Part shown: piece by piece, positions 9,001-16,403 of the stretch | How positions within the stretch are numbered: the stretch's first letter is position 1 | How the letters are laid out: each line of letters opens with the position of its first letter | DNA from: Streptomyces capillispiralis | Lineage (GTDB): Bacteria; Actinomycetota; Actinomycetes; Streptomycetales; Streptomycetaceae | Assembly (NCBI RefSeq): GCF_007829875.1 | Contig: NZ_VIWV01000001.1 | Location: forward strand, 7,700,001 to 7,764,000 | Length of the DNA stretch: 64,000 bases | Direction of reading: 5' to 3' | The notes under the pieces: model-generated | Told to the model about the DNA's origin: nothing | The model's input: only the letters and a program-made list of their open reading frames with translations | Database searches by the model: none | Translations under genes and position numbers: made by a program

Positions 9001-10438
9001 CTGGACCGCCGACGGCGAACTCGCCTTCGAGGCCAGCCGCGGCTACGCGGCGGCCGTCGGCCGGGACGGCGACGCGGAGGACACCGGCGCGCTCCTCGTC
9101 GTCAAGGGCGCCCCCGAGACGGTGCTCCCCGCCTGCCGGGACCTTCCCGACGACGCGGCCGCCACCGCCCACACCCTCGCGGGACAGGGCCTGCGCGTCC
9201 TCGCCGTCGCCCGGCGCCCGTGCCGCGGCTCCGACGCCGCCGCCGAACTCGACGCCGACCTCACGGACCTGGAGTTCGCCGGACTGATCGCCCTGGCGGA
9301 CGTGCCGCGCGACACCTCGCAGGAACTGCTCACGGAACTGCGCCGGGCCGGCATCCTGCCCGTCATGCTCACCGGCGACCACCCGGAGACCGCCCGGGCC
9401 ATCGCCCTGCAACTGGGCTGGCCGGAGGAGACCGACGTCGTCACCGGCGACGAACTCGTCGCCATGAGCCGCAGCGAGCGGGTCCGCGCCCTGCACGGCG
9501 CCGCCGTCGTCGCCAGGGTCGCCCCCGAGCAGAAACTCCACGTCGTGGAGGCCCTGCAGCAGACCGGCCGGGTGGTGGCGATGGCGGGCGACGGCGCCAA
9601 CGACGCCGCCGCCATCCGCGCCGCCGACGTGGGCGTCGGCATCGAGTCCCGCGGCTCGGCCGCCGCCCGCAACGCCGCCGACCTCGTGCTCACCACCGGC
9701 GACCTGTCCGTCCTGGTGGACGCCGTCGGCGAGGGCCGCGCGCTGTGGCGCAGCGTCGCCGACGCGGTGAGCATCCTCATCGGCGGCAACGCGGGAGAGG
9801 TCGGATTCAGCGTGCTCGGCACCCTGCTCGCCGGTTCCTCCCCGCTGTCGACCCGCCAGCTGCTCCTGGTCAACCTGCTCACCGACATGTTCCCCGCGAT
9901 GGCGGTGGCGGTGACCCCGAGCGACGACCCGTCGACGGCCGCGCACGCCGCGACCGGCCCGATGGGCCTCGACGTCCTCGGCGCGCCCCTGCTGCGCGCC
10001 ATCCGGCGCCGCGGCGTGACGACCTGCCTCGGCGCGGTCACGGCGTACCTGATCGGCCGGTTCACCCCCGGCACCGAACGCCGCTCCACCACGATGGCCC
10101 TGTGCGGCGTGGTCGGCGCGCAGCTCGTGCAGACCCTGTCCGGCCGCCGCCACAGCCCCCTGGTGTGGGCGACGGCCCTGGGCTCCGCCGCGGTGCTCGC
10201 CGCCCTGGTCCAGACGCCCGGCGTCAGCCACTTCTTCGGCTGCACCCCGCTCGGCCCGGTCGCCTGGCTGGGCATCGCCCTGGCCATCACCCTGTCCGCC
10301 CTCGCCCCCCGCCTGGAACGCATGGAGCCGGTCCGCCACCTCTACGACGGCGCGACCCGGCTCGCCGAGCGGCTCGGCGAGTCCGCCCGGCGCACCCGCC
10401 CCTTCGTGCACGGCGGCATCGCCCGGCCGGTGGCGTGA
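6095..10438 (+). CDS. Large cation-translocating P-type ATPase, CtpI-like
   Basis: 1447 residues, about 1.6 times a normal P-type pump. The C-terminal 750 residues hold a complete catalytic unit: actuator ALTGES (about 742-746), TM4 motif PEGLP (857-861), phosphorylation site DKTGTLTEN with Asp900, MLTGDHPETARAIA, and hinge MAGDGANDAAAIRAADVG (from 1163). PEGLP resembles type II (Ca2+/Mg2+-like) pumps rather than the CPC of heavy-metal pumps, and no N-terminal CxxC metal domain is visible. The first 600 residues are alanine/arginine-rich with weak hydrophobic patches, as in mycobacterial CtpI. Substrate ion unknown. Downstream of the small membrane protein, followed by a strong terminator. 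Confidence 0.92.
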   Translation: MLTRFDVAPLAGAVAGAAVGAARGTAQGMTSVHDTTRRLGHVARNALGGGRHWRAGHRVHLALRHPEGAVGPLARKAAAQLLDHPDVLAAYWDEGLSRLVVTAVADAAGDRVTEHAVAVAARLGLTEDAGPEDETSTAHPGDPREVRVAATALLLDAAGTAGALTARSLRLPRSPKAVTAGVTLLRENPRFRALLRQRFGRSGMELLLAAANAAAHGAGQSPVALVLDGLLRTGQLTEAAARAAAFEALHDDICLEQRPSIPCPADTRPPLRVTPAQAYAAHAGTGSIAGAAATLLVTHDTREAAEAALAGSPKAARYGPAAFDAVLGTHLARSGVLVRSAERLRQLEIADSLVLHADALRTPARTGSGHDGAPALFEDPVDPSAEAVLDAARRAGLHVVITRGADLKDITRLADEVAPADLPFGDVVRALQNDGHIVVSVARVAEHGDDDVARGLPAGDVAIALTDTRTAVPWGADALAPGGLGDVWRLLTAIPAARRVGRRSQTMARAGAALSGLMVARGGTPGGRLWRRLTRHAPVNIAAAGALLTGWTEAVRVARATPPEPRLHVPWHALEPHEARELLRDTRTEEEPSGLAQFAERSRQRAARITRTPAAAPVRWTWQAAGAVRRELDDPLTPVLATGAVASALLGSLVDALLVVGAMDINAVAGGLQRLRAERALARLAARQQPKARRQVGRERTVTVDAARLRPGDRISLGAGDVVPADARLLEVDGLEVDESALTGESLPVTKALEPTPGAPVGRRTCMVFEGTTVVAGRADALVVDTGDRTEAGRAVALAARTPPPAGVQARLQELTRKALPVTLTGGALVTGLSLLRGSPIRRAVSGGVAVAVAAVPEGLPLVATVAQMAAARRLSRRGVLVRTPRTLEALGRVDTVCFDKTGTLTENRLRLVRAATADGTVLAPDAEQAVPVVRLAARACPQEETGEGRRVAHATDEAVLDVAPPDPAWTADGELAFEASRGYAAAVGRDGDAEDTGALLVVKGAPETVLPACRDLPDDAAATAHTLAGQGLRVLAVARRPCRGSDAAAELDADLTDLEFAGLIALADVPRDTSQELLTELRRAGILPVMLTGDHPETARAIALQLGWPEETDVVTGDELVAMSRSERVRALHGAAVVARVAPEQKLHVVEALQQTGRVVAMAGDGANDAAAIRAADVGVGIESRGSAAARNAADLVLTTGDLSVLVDAVGEGRALWRSVADAVSILIGGNAGEVGFSVLGTLLAGSSPLSTRQLLLVNLLTDMFPAMAVAVTPSDDPSTAAHAATGPMGLDVLGAPLLRAIRRRGVTTCLGAVTAYLIGRFTPGTERRSTTMALCGVVGAQLVQTLSGRRHSPLVWATALGSAAVLAALVQTPGVSHFFGCTPLGPVAWLGIALAITLSALAPRLERMEPVRHLYDGATRLAERLGESARRTRPFVHGGIARPVA

Positions 10439-10445
10439 CCGCACG

Positions 10446-10480
10446 CCCCGGGGGCGGCCGTCGCCGGACGGCCCCCGGGG
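10446..10480 (+). terminator. Rho-independent-like terminator after the P-type ATPase
   Basis: CCCCGGGGGC (10446-10455) pairs perfectly with GCCCCCGGGG (10471-10480). An inner CGTC/GACG stem closes a GCCG loop. No U-tract follows, as is usual in Streptomyces. Confidence 0.75.
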
Positions 10481-10505
10481 CCGTCCGTGGTCGGCAGAAC
10501 CGCCG

Positions 10506-10517
10506 CTGTGCGCACAG
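10506..10517. promoter_or_regulatory. 12-bp perfect palindrome upstream of alcohol dehydrogenase
   Basis: CTGTGCGCACAG is perfectly self-complementary and lies 70 bases before the dehydrogenase start, where an operator would be expected. A short GC hairpin (GGCCCCGG at 10534-10541 with CCGGGGCC at 10549-10556) follows in the presumed leader. The binding protein is unknown. Confidence 0.35.
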
Positions 10518-10586
10518 ACTGGAAGAGCAGGGTGGCCCCGGCACCCACCCGGGGCCCGCCGCACAGCGAGAGGGGTGAGGATCGGC

Positions 10587-11660
10587 ATGAAGGGCTACGT
10601 CTTCCACGGACCCGGGCACGCCGCCTGGGAGGAGGTCCCCGACCCGGCCGTCAAGGAACCCGACGACGCCATCGTGCGCGTCGAGGCCGTCACCATCTGC
10701 GGGACGGACCTGCACATCCTCAAGGGCGACGTGCCCGACGTCCGCCCCGGCACCGTGCTGGGCCACGAGGCGGTCGGCGAAATCGTCGAGACCGGCGGCG
10801 ACGTGCGCACGGTACGCCCGGGGGACCGGGTCCTGGTCTCCTGCGTCAGCGCCTGCGGGCGCTGCGGCTACTGCCGCGAGGGCATGTACGGCCAGTGCCG
10901 GGGCGGCGGGGGCTGGATCCTCGGCCACCGCGTCGACGGCACCCAGGCCGAGTACGTCCGGGTCCCGTACGCCGACCTCTCGGTGTATCCGCTGCCCGGC
11001 GCGCTCGCGGACGAGGACGCCGTGCTGCTGTCCGACATCTTCCCCACCGCCTACGAGGTGGGCGTGCTCAACGGGCGGGTACGCCCCGGCGACACCGTCG
11101 TCGTGGTCGGCGCCGGACCCGTCGGGCTGGCGGCGATCGCCACCGCCCGGCTGTTCGCGCCCGAGCGCGTCGTCGCCGTGGACCTGGCCGCCGCCCGGCT
11201 CCAGGCGGCCAAGGAGTTCGGCGCCGACGCCGTCGCCGACGCGAACGAGGCCCCCGAGCAGCTGATCGCCGACCTCACCGGCGGGCTCGGCGCGGACGTG
11301 GCCATCGAGGCGGTGGGCGTGCCGGAGACCTTCGAGCTGTGCACCCGCATGGTGCGGCCGGGCGGCCACATCGCCAACGTCGGTGTGCACGCCGCTCCCG
11401 CCACCCTGCACCTCGAGGACCTGTGGATCAGGAACGTCACCATCACCACCGGACTCGTCGACACCCACTCCACCCCCACCCTGCTGCGGATGGCCGCCGC
11501 CGGCCGGCTCCCCACCCGCCGCATGGTCACCCACACCTTCCCGCTCGACCGGATGCAGGAGGCGTACGACGTGTTCGGCAACGCCGCCGAGACCGGGGCG
11601 CTCAAGGTCGTCCTCGGTGTCCCGCAGCACGAGGTGGTCGCCGTCCACCCGACGGCCTGA
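10587..11660 (+). CDS. Zinc-dependent alcohol dehydrogenase (MDR superfamily)
   Basis: 357 residues. Catalytic zinc ligands are Cys38 (TICGTDLH) and His60-Glu61 (GHEAVGE). A structural zinc lobe with several cysteines (CVSACGRCGYC, then GQC) follows. The Rossmann fold begins VVVVGAGPVGLAAI at about 171, so the cofactor is NAD(P). The ATG at 10587 was preferred over an in-frame GTG 12 bases upstream because GTGAGGATC gives correct spacing. Substrate probably a primary or secondary alcohol or aldehyde. Zinc dehydrogenases of this kind sit near P-type ATPases and Rv1733c-like genes in actinobacterial hypoxia/dormancy loci, which matches this neighbourhood. Confidence 0.92.
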   Translation: MKGYVFHGPGHAAWEEVPDPAVKEPDDAIVRVEAVTICGTDLHILKGDVPDVRPGTVLGHEAVGEIVETGGDVRTVRPGDRVLVSCVSACGRCGYCREGMYGQCRGGGGWILGHRVDGTQAEYVRVPYADLSVYPLPGALADEDAVLLSDIFPTAYEVGVLNGRVRPGDTVVVVGAGPVGLAAIATARLFAPERVVAVDLAAARLQAAKEFGADAVADANEAPEQLIADLTGGLGADVAIEAVGVPETFELCTRMVRPGGHIANVGVHAAPATLHLEDLWIRNVTITTGLVDTHSTPTLLRMAAAGRLPTRRMVTHTFPLDRMQEAYDVFGNAAETGALKVVLGVPQHEVVAVHPTA

Positions 11661-11788
11661 CCGGTCGCCCGCGCCCGAGGGGGCCGGAGGCGGCGGAACG
11701 GGGCGTCCGGCCCGTGCCGGACCGGGGTACGAGGGTCCACCCTGGAGGTGTGGCGCCGCCCGGCACCCGCGTGAGGAGGTGACCTCCC

Positions 11789-12388
11789 ATGGCCAGGACG
11801 CATGGTGCGCGGCCCCGCAGGGTGCGGCTGTGGCGGTGGCGGCGGAACCCGCTGCGCCGCCGCGGTGATCTGGCCGAGGCCTGGCTGCTGCTCGCCACTC
11901 TCGTCCTCGCCCTGCTGCTCGGGGCGTTCTGCGGGCTGCGGGCGGCCGGCGCCGTGGACGGGTCGCTCACCGAGCGGCGGGAGCGCAGCCACCCCGTCCG
12001 GGCCGTGGTCGCCGAGGACACCGCCCGCACGCCGTCCGCGCCCGTGACGGAGGACGGCGACGGCGGAGTCTGGGCGAAGGTGCGGTGGACCGCCCCGGAC
12101 GGCACCGGTCGCACGGGCCGCGCCCGGGTCGAACCGGGCAGCGCGGCGGGCACCTCGGTCACCGTGTGGACGGACTCCTCGGGGCGGCTGGTGGCCGCAC
12201 CGGCCGAGGGCGCCGAGGCGGGCTTCCAGATCGTCATGACCGGCGTGACCGTCGCCGGTGCCGCCGGGGGCCTGGTCCTGCTCGGCGGACGGCTCGTCCG
12301 GGCCCGGATGGAGCGGCGCCGCCTGGCGGAGTGGGAGGCCGAGTGGCGGCAGGTCGAGCCGGCGTGGCGGAGGCGGATGACGGGCTGA
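11789..12388 (+). CDS. Rv1733c-like two-pass membrane protein
   Basis: 199 residues. A basic N-terminus (RRVRLWRWRRNPLRRR) leads into a first membrane helix at about 30-52 (AWLLLATLVLALLLGAF). A 100-residue extracytoplasmic domain follows (RAVVAEDTA, VWAKVRWTAPDG, GTSVTVWTDSSG), then a second helix at about 147-168 and a basic tail ending WRRRMTG. This is the architecture of the Rv1733c family, a DosR-regulon antigen in Mycobacterium tuberculosis whose biochemical role is unknown. The ATG has GAGGAGGTGACC upstream. Its stop codon lies inside the following hairpin. Confidence 0.82.
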   Translation: MARTHGARPRRVRLWRWRRNPLRRRGDLAEAWLLLATLVLALLLGAFCGLRAAGAVDGSLTERRERSHPVRAVVAEDTARTPSAPVTEDGDGGVWAKVRWTAPDGTGRTGRARVEPGSAAGTSVTVWTDSSGRLVAAPAEGAEAGFQIVMTGVTVAGAAGGLVLLGGRLVRARMERRRLAEWEAEWRQVEPAWRRRMTG

Positions 12389-12413
12389 GGCGGAGCGGTG
12401 GCCGCTCCGCCTC
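12387..12413 (+). terminator. Terminator overlapping the stop of the Rv1733c-like gene
   Basis: GAGGCGGAGCGG pairs with CCGCTCCGCCTC over 12 bp around a TGG loop. The left arm begins inside the TGA stop codon. Confidence 0.75.
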
Positions 12414-12437
12414 GGTGTCGGTGTCGGATGCCGGTGG

Positions 12438-12466
12438 GGCGCCGGCCGGACACGCCGGCCGGCGCC
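12438..12466 (-). terminator. Terminator for the SRPBCC gene
   Basis: GGCGCCGGCCGG pairs perfectly with CCGGCCGGCGCC across a five-base ACACG loop. It lies just past the stop of the minus-strand SRPBCC gene and may act in both directions with its neighbour. Confidence 0.7.
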
Positions 12467-12470
12467 GCGG

Positions 12471-12920
12471 TCAGACCTCGCCGCGCCAGGAGCCCGTCTC
12501 CAGACCGCGCTGCTCGATGAACTGCTTGAACCGCTTCAGATCGCCGTCGACCTGCCGCTTGACGAAGCCGAGCTTGTCACCCACGGTCTCGGCGAGACCC
12601 TCGGGGTCGAAGTCCATCTGCAGCATGACCTTGGTGGTCGTGTCCCGCAGACGGTGGAAGGTGACCACACCCGCCTGCTTCGCCTCGCCGCCCACGGTGG
12701 TCCACGCGACGCGCTCGTCCGGGATCTGCTCCGTGATCTCGGCGTCGAACTCCCGCTCCACGCCGCCGACCTTCGTCACCCAGTGGGTGAGCGTGTCGGT
12801 GCGCTGCTCGATGCGCTCGACACCGTCCATGAACTCGGGGAAGCTCTCGAACTGCGTCCACTGGTTGTAGGCGGTGCGGACGGGGACGTCGACCTCGATC
12901 GATTCCTCTACCTGCGACAT
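12471..12920 (-). CDS. SRPBCC-family (polyketide cyclase/START-like) protein
   Basis: 149 residues, single SRPBCC domain. Typical features are the N-terminal SIEVDVPVRTAYNQWTQFE (helix-grip entry), FPEFMDGVERIEQ, VTKVGGVEREFDAEI strands and a long C-terminal helix (DLKRFKQFIEQRG). SRPBCC proteins bind small hydrophobic ligands; this cyclase/dehydrase-like branch is often stress-induced in actinomycetes and of unknown ligand. The ATG region is rich in GGAAAAGC repeats on the coding strand. A 10-bp inverted repeat containing GGTACC flanks the promoter region. Monocistronic, ended by the hairpin downstream. Confidence 0.87.
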   Translation of the reverse strand: MSQVEESIEVDVPVRTAYNQWTQFESFPEFMDGVERIEQRTDTLTHWVTKVGGVEREFDAEITEQIPDERVAWTTVGGEAKQAGVVTFHRLRDTTTKVMLQMDFDPEGLAETVGDKLGFVKRQVDGDLKRFKQFIEQRGLETGSWRGEV

Positions 12921-12922
12921 GG

Positions 12923-12989
12923 ATCAGGTACCTCGCTTTCCGAGCTTTTCCGTGCTTTTCCGTTGGAGAACGCGGTACGGGTACCTGAT
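12923..12989. repeat. Inverted repeat flanking the SRPBCC promoter region
   Basis: ATCAGGTACC (12923-12932) and its exact reverse complement GGTACCTGAT (12980-12989) sit 47 bases apart directly upstream of the minus-strand SRPBCC start. Between them, a GCTTTTCCG-type 10-base unit is repeated nearly three times (12935-12964). It could be a regulator site pair; no protein can be named. Confidence 0.45.
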
Positions 12990-13056
12990 TGCGCGCCGGG
13001 CAATCCTGCGGATCGGCACCGGGCGGTCGGTGCCGGGCGGTCGGTGCGGGCGGGCG

Positions 13057-13710
13057 TCAGCCGGCAGGTTCCGTCTCCTCGCGGCGGCAGTGCAGGAACA
13101 ACTGCGGCTCCGGCATGGCGTCGGCGTGGGTCGGGGTGAACATCACGCTCTCCTGCGACTGCACCGTCAGGCCCGCCGCGCGGACGACGGCGACGACGTC
13201 CTCGGCCGCGAAACCGGTCACCCGCACGGGCTGCCCCATGAACACCCCGTCGAACTCCTCGACGTCCAGCGGCACGGTGGCCAGCGCGAACAGACCGCCC
13301 GGCCGCAGCGCCCGGGCCAGCCGGGCCACGAGCTCCGCCTGCTCCGTACGGGTCATCTGCAGCAGCGAGAAGTACACGCAGACCGCGTCGAACGAAGCGT
13401 CCTCGAGCGGCGTGCGGCGCACGTCGGCGCAGCGGAACTCGGCCTCGGGCACCTGCCGGGAGGCGATCTCCACCATCACCGGGGACACGTCGAGACCCAG
13501 CACCCGGTGGCCGGCCGCGGCGAGCACGGCGGCCGTGGGTCGTCCGGTGCCGCTGCCCACGTCCAGCACCCGGCTGCCGGGCGCCAGTCGCGCGAGCAGC
13601 CAGTCCAGTGACGCGCGGTGGGCCGAGGAGGAGGCGAACGCCTTCTCGTACTCGATGCCCAGCGCGTCGAACACCTCCGCCGCCGGTGATCCGTGTTCCT
13701 CGTCGACCAC
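13057..13710 (-). CDS. Class I SAM-dependent methyltransferase
   Basis: 217 residues. SAM-binding motif I VLDVGSGTGRPTAAV lies at about 48-62, followed by an acidic beta2 end VLGLDVSPVMVEIA, motif II-like RCADVRRTPLEDASFDAV and RALRPGGLFALATVPL. The start is taken as the GTG at 13708-13710, where the conserved reading (VVDEEHGSPAAEVFDALG) begins; a much longer reading upstream overlaps the divergent flavodoxin-like gene. Small-molecule methyltransferase of unknown substrate. Divergent from the flavodoxin-fold gene. Confidence 0.85.
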   Translation of the reverse strand: MVDEEHGSPAAEVFDALGIEYEKAFASSSAHRASLDWLLARLAPGSRVLDVGSGTGRPTAAVLAAAGHRVLGLDVSPVMVEIASRQVPEAEFRCADVRRTPLEDASFDAVCVYFSLLQMTRTEQAELVARLARALRPGGLFALATVPLDVEEFDGVFMGQPVRVTGFAAEDVVAVVRAAGLTVQSQESVMFTPTHADAMPEPQLFLHCRREETEPAG

Positions 13711-13846
13711 GACGCACCCCCGTCCTCGCGTACCGCTGCGGGGGCATCGTGTCACTCCCGGCCCGCCGTCACAACGGGACGCCGCCCTGCCGGCGGGGGA
13801 GGGGCCCGGCTTGCGGACTCGGGGACCGGCACGGCAGGGTCGGTGC

Positions 13847-14302
13847 GTGCCGACCCTGCTGATCGTCCACCACACGCCCTCGCCCAACTGCCAGGCGATG
13901 TTCGAAGCCGTCCTCTCCGGTGCCACCGCGCCGGAGATCGAGGACGTCCGGGTGGTGCGGCGCGCGGCGCTGTCCGCCACCGCCGCCGACGTCCTGGACG
14001 CCGACGGCTACCTCCTCGGCACCCCGGCCAACCTGGGGTACATGTCGGGCGCGCTCAAGCACTTCTTCGACCAGGTCTACTACCCGTGTCTGGACGCCAC
14101 CCGGGGCCGGCCCTTCGGGTACTACGTGCATGGCGGCAACGACGTCACGGGCGCGGTGCGGGGCATCGAGTCGATCACGACGGGGCTCGGGTGGCGCCGC
14201 GCCGCCGACACCGTGACCGTCACCGGCGAGCCGGACAGGTCGGCCGTGGAACGATGCTGGGAGCTGGGCGCCACCCTCGCCGCCGGTCTGATGGAGGACT
14301 GA
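13847..14302 (+). CDS. Flavodoxin-fold / NAD(P)H-dependent FMN reductase-like protein
   Basis: 151 residues from a GTG start; the reading in frame upstream has no family similarity. The N-terminal TLLIVHHTPSPNC matches the flavodoxin phosphate-binding loop. Mid-protein YLLGTPANLGYMSGALKHFFDQ is the typical FMN ring-binding block, and GYYVHGGNDVTGAVRGIESI is the third loop. It probably binds FMN and transfers electrons or reduces quinone-like substrates. It ends 18 bases before the stop of the convergent YihY gene. Confidence 0.84.
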   Translation: MPTLLIVHHTPSPNCQAMFEAVLSGATAPEIEDVRVVRRAALSATAADVLDADGYLLGTPANLGYMSGALKHFFDQVYYPCLDATRGRPFGYYVHGGNDVTGAVRGIESITTGLGWRRAADTVTVTGEPDRSAVERCWELGATLAAGLMED

Positions 14303-14320
14303 GAGCCGCCCCGGTGCCCG

Positions 14321-15403
14321 TCACTCCTCGCCCATGCGCCGCCGGTCCTGCTCGTCCCAGGCACGGGTGTCGCGCGGCTGGGTGTACGGCTCCTCCTCCG
14401 GCGGATGACCGCCGGCGATGGCCCGCTGCCGGGCGATCTCCGCGTCGAACTCCAGCCCCAGCAGAATGGCCAGGTTGGTGATCCACAGCCAGATCAGGAA
14501 CACGATGACACCGGCCATGGTGCCGTAGGTCTTGTTGTAGGAGCCGAAGTTGGCGACGTAGAAGGCGAACCCGCCGGAGGCGACCAGCCAGATCACCAGC
14601 GCCAGGAAGCTGCCCGGGGTGATCCACCGGAACCCGCGGACCTTGGCGTTCGGCGTCGCCCAGTACAGCAGCGCGATCATGACGACGACCAGGACGACCA
14701 GTACCGGCCACTTGGCGATCGACCACACGGTCAGCGCGGTGTCGCCGAGGCCGAGCGCGTCGCCCGCCCGGCGGGCCAGCCCGCCGGTGAAGACCACGAT
14801 CAGCGCACTGATCACGGCCAGCACCATCAGGACGACCGTCACGCCGAGCCGCACCGGCAGCACCTTCCACACCGGCCGGCCCTCGGGCATGTCGTAGACC
14901 GCGTTCGCCGAGCGGATGAACGCGGCCACGTAGCCGGACGCGGACCAGATGGCCAGCACCAGGCCGACGATCGCCATGACGGAGCCGATGCCGGCGTTGC
15001 CCTGCAACTGCCGCACCGCCTGGGTGATGATGTCGCGGGCCGCACCGGGGGTGAGCTGTTCCAGGTTGTCCAGCACCTTGTCGGTGGCGGACCTGCCGGT
15101 GAGGCCCAGCAGCGACACCAGGGCCAGCAGCGCGGGGAACAGCGACAGCACGCCGTAGTACGTCAGGGCGGCGGCCCGGTCGGTCAGCTCGTCGTCCTTG
15201 AACTCGCGCAGACTGCCCTTCAGCGCCGCGCCCCACGCCCCCTTGGGCAGCTTGCCGGGCGTGTCCGGCGCCGCCCGCTCCACGTCGTCGCCCGGCCCCG
15301 GCCCGTCCGCCGAGCGCTCCGCCCGGTGGTCGTCAGGACGGTGCCGGTCCGTCGCGCTCTCAGGGTCCTGTCGGCCGTTTCGCCCCGGGATATGCAGCTT
15401 CAT
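14321..15403 (-). CDS. YihY/BrkB-family (UPF0761) inner membrane protein
   Basis: 360 residues from the ATG at 15401-15403. A charged, disordered N-terminus (about 1-60) is followed by the conserved entry FKDDELTDRAAALTYYGVLSLFPALLAL. About six membrane helices follow, including IGSVMAIVGLVLAIWSASG, VTVVLMVLAVISALIVVF and MAGVIVFLIWLWITNLAILLG, then LEFDAEIARQRAI. The YihY family's function is unsettled; the RNase BN name once used is wrong. The C-terminus is acidic and cytosolic. Divergent from the GNAT gene, with a CebR box in between. Confidence 0.9.
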   Translation of the reverse strand: MKLHIPGRNGRQDPESATDRHRPDDHRAERSADGPGPGDDVERAAPDTPGKLPKGAWGAALKGSLREFKDDELTDRAAALTYYGVLSLFPALLALVSLLGLTGRSATDKVLDNLEQLTPGAARDIITQAVRQLQGNAGIGSVMAIVGLVLAIWSASGYVAAFIRSANAVYDMPEGRPVWKVLPVRLGVTVVLMVLAVISALIVVFTGGLARRAGDALGLGDTALTVWSIAKWPVLVVLVVVMIALLYWATPNAKVRGFRWITPGSFLALVIWLVASGGFAFYVANFGSYNKTYGTMAGVIVFLIWLWITNLAILLGLEFDAEIARQRAIAGGHPPEEEPYTQPRDTRAWDEQDRRRMGEE

Positions 15404-15476
15404 GGCCGCCGGGTAACCAGGGACCGGCCCGTCAATCCCGGGTGTCCGGGCACCGGCAAGGGCCGGAAACGGGTTG

Positions 15477-15490
15477 TGGGAGCGCTCCCA
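15477..15490. promoter_or_regulatory. CebR box (perfect 14-bp palindrome)
   Basis: TGGGAGCGCTCCCA is exactly the operator of CebR, the LacI-family cello-oligosaccharide repressor of Streptomyces. It lies 20 bases before the GNAT start and 74 bases before the divergent YihY gene. A chance 14-base match is very unlikely. Repression of GNAT is inferred from position. Confidence 0.85.
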
Positions 15491-15509
15491 AGGTTGCAGG
15501 ATGCGACGC

Positions 15510-16142
15510 ATGACCGAGTCCCCCACGATCCGCCCGTACCGCCCCGCGGACCGGCCGGCCCTCGACGACATCTGTGTCCGCACCGCGCGCAACGGCCAGG
15601 ACAGCCGCCCCTTCTACGCCGACCCCGGCATCTTCCCGGACACCTTCGCGGCCCCCTACGCGCACCTGGAGCCGGAGCTGGCCTTCGTGCTGGACGACGG
15701 CGCGGGCCGCGCGGTCGGCTACATCCTCGGCACCGCCGACACGGTCCGCTTCGCCGCGGCCTTCCGTGAGGTGTGGCTGCCCCTGGTCGCCCACCGCTAC
15801 CCCGAGCCGACGGGATCCCCGGACACCCCGGACGGGGCGATCGCCCGGCTGCTGCACCACCCCGAGCGGATGGTCGTCCCGGAGCTGGCCGCCTGGCCGG
15901 CCCATCTGCACATCGACCTGCTGCCCGAGTGGCAGGGGCGCGGCTACGGCCGGCGGCTGATGCGGACCTTCCTGGCGGCGCTGCGGGACGGGGGAGTGCC
16001 GGCCGTCCACCTCGTCATGGCGACGGCCAACAGGCCCGCCCGGGCCTTCTACGACCGCATGGGTTTCGAGGAGATCGACGCGCCGGTGGACGACTCGGTC
16101 GTCTGTCTCGGCCGGACGACGGGGGACCTGGACCGGCTCTGA
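15510..16142 (+). CDS. GNAT-family N-acetyltransferase
   Basis: 210 residues. The acetyl-CoA binding motif A is clear: HLHIDLLPEWQGRGYGRRLMRTFLAAL (Q/RxxGxG/A as QGRGYG). The C-terminal HLVMATANRPARAFYDRMGFEEI is the usual beta6-alpha4 block. The ATG at 15510 has CAGGA eight bases upstream; an in-frame ATG nine bases earlier is less well spaced. Related proteins include O-GlcNAcase-linked acetyltransferase domains (YADPGIFPDTFAAPYAHLEP block). A CebR box sits just before the start, so expression may respond to cellulose breakdown products; the acetyl acceptor is unknown. Confidence 0.88.
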   Translation: MTESPTIRPYRPADRPALDDICVRTARNGQDSRPFYADPGIFPDTFAAPYAHLEPELAFVLDDGAGRAVGYILGTADTVRFAAAFREVWLPLVAHRYPEPTGSPDTPDGAIARLLHHPERMVVPELAAWPAHLHIDLLPEWQGRGYGRRLMRTFLAALRDGGVPAVHLVMATANRPARAFYDRMGFEEIDAPVDDSVVCLGRTTGDLDRL

Positions 16143-16189
16143 GCCGGCCGGCTGGGCGGACCGGACGTCCTCGTCCGCCGAGCACCTGG

Positions 16190-16262
16190 AACGGCGTCGA
16201 ACGCGGCGCACGCACCGAACGCGTCCCGCACACCGAACACGTCGAACGCATCGAACGCGCCA
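16190..16262. repeat. Irregular CGAACGC repeat in the GNAT-LPMO intergenic region
   Basis: About six copies of a CGAACGC/CGAACAC heptamer at irregular spacing fill this stretch between the GNAT stop and the LPMO promoter. It is non-coding in any convincing frame. Nothing else was seen in the gap except the CebR box downstream. Confidence 0.5.
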
Positions 16263-16327
16263 CGGCCCGTGGGGAAGTGGCGCGAATCGACGTTGTCGCT
16301 CCGCCGTGAGGAGCGCAGCCTGTGCAC

Positions 16328-16341
16328 TGGGAGCGCTCCCA
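16328..16341. promoter_or_regulatory. CebR box upstream of the LPMO gene
   Basis: A second exact TGGGAGCGCTCCCA, 63 bases before the LPMO start. CebR control of cellulose-degrading genes is established in Streptomyces, and an LPMO is a logical target. Confidence 0.9.
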
Positions 16342-16403
16342 TGCCCCGGCGTGGGCCCGCGCACCCGCACCCCCACAACCCCCACATCGGAAAGAAGGAT
16401 GGC

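Noticed and set aside
6596..10588. A 1330-codon reading on the minus strand opposite the P-type ATPase
   Set aside because: High-GC mirror reading. The plus strand has a full set of P-type motifs; the minus translation is Gly/Ala/Arg-rich and has no family pattern.
11725..11730. GGGTAC as a sigma-B -10 element before the Rv1733c-like gene
   Set aside because: No GNNT element 14-16 bases upstream; the nearest candidate is 18 bases away.
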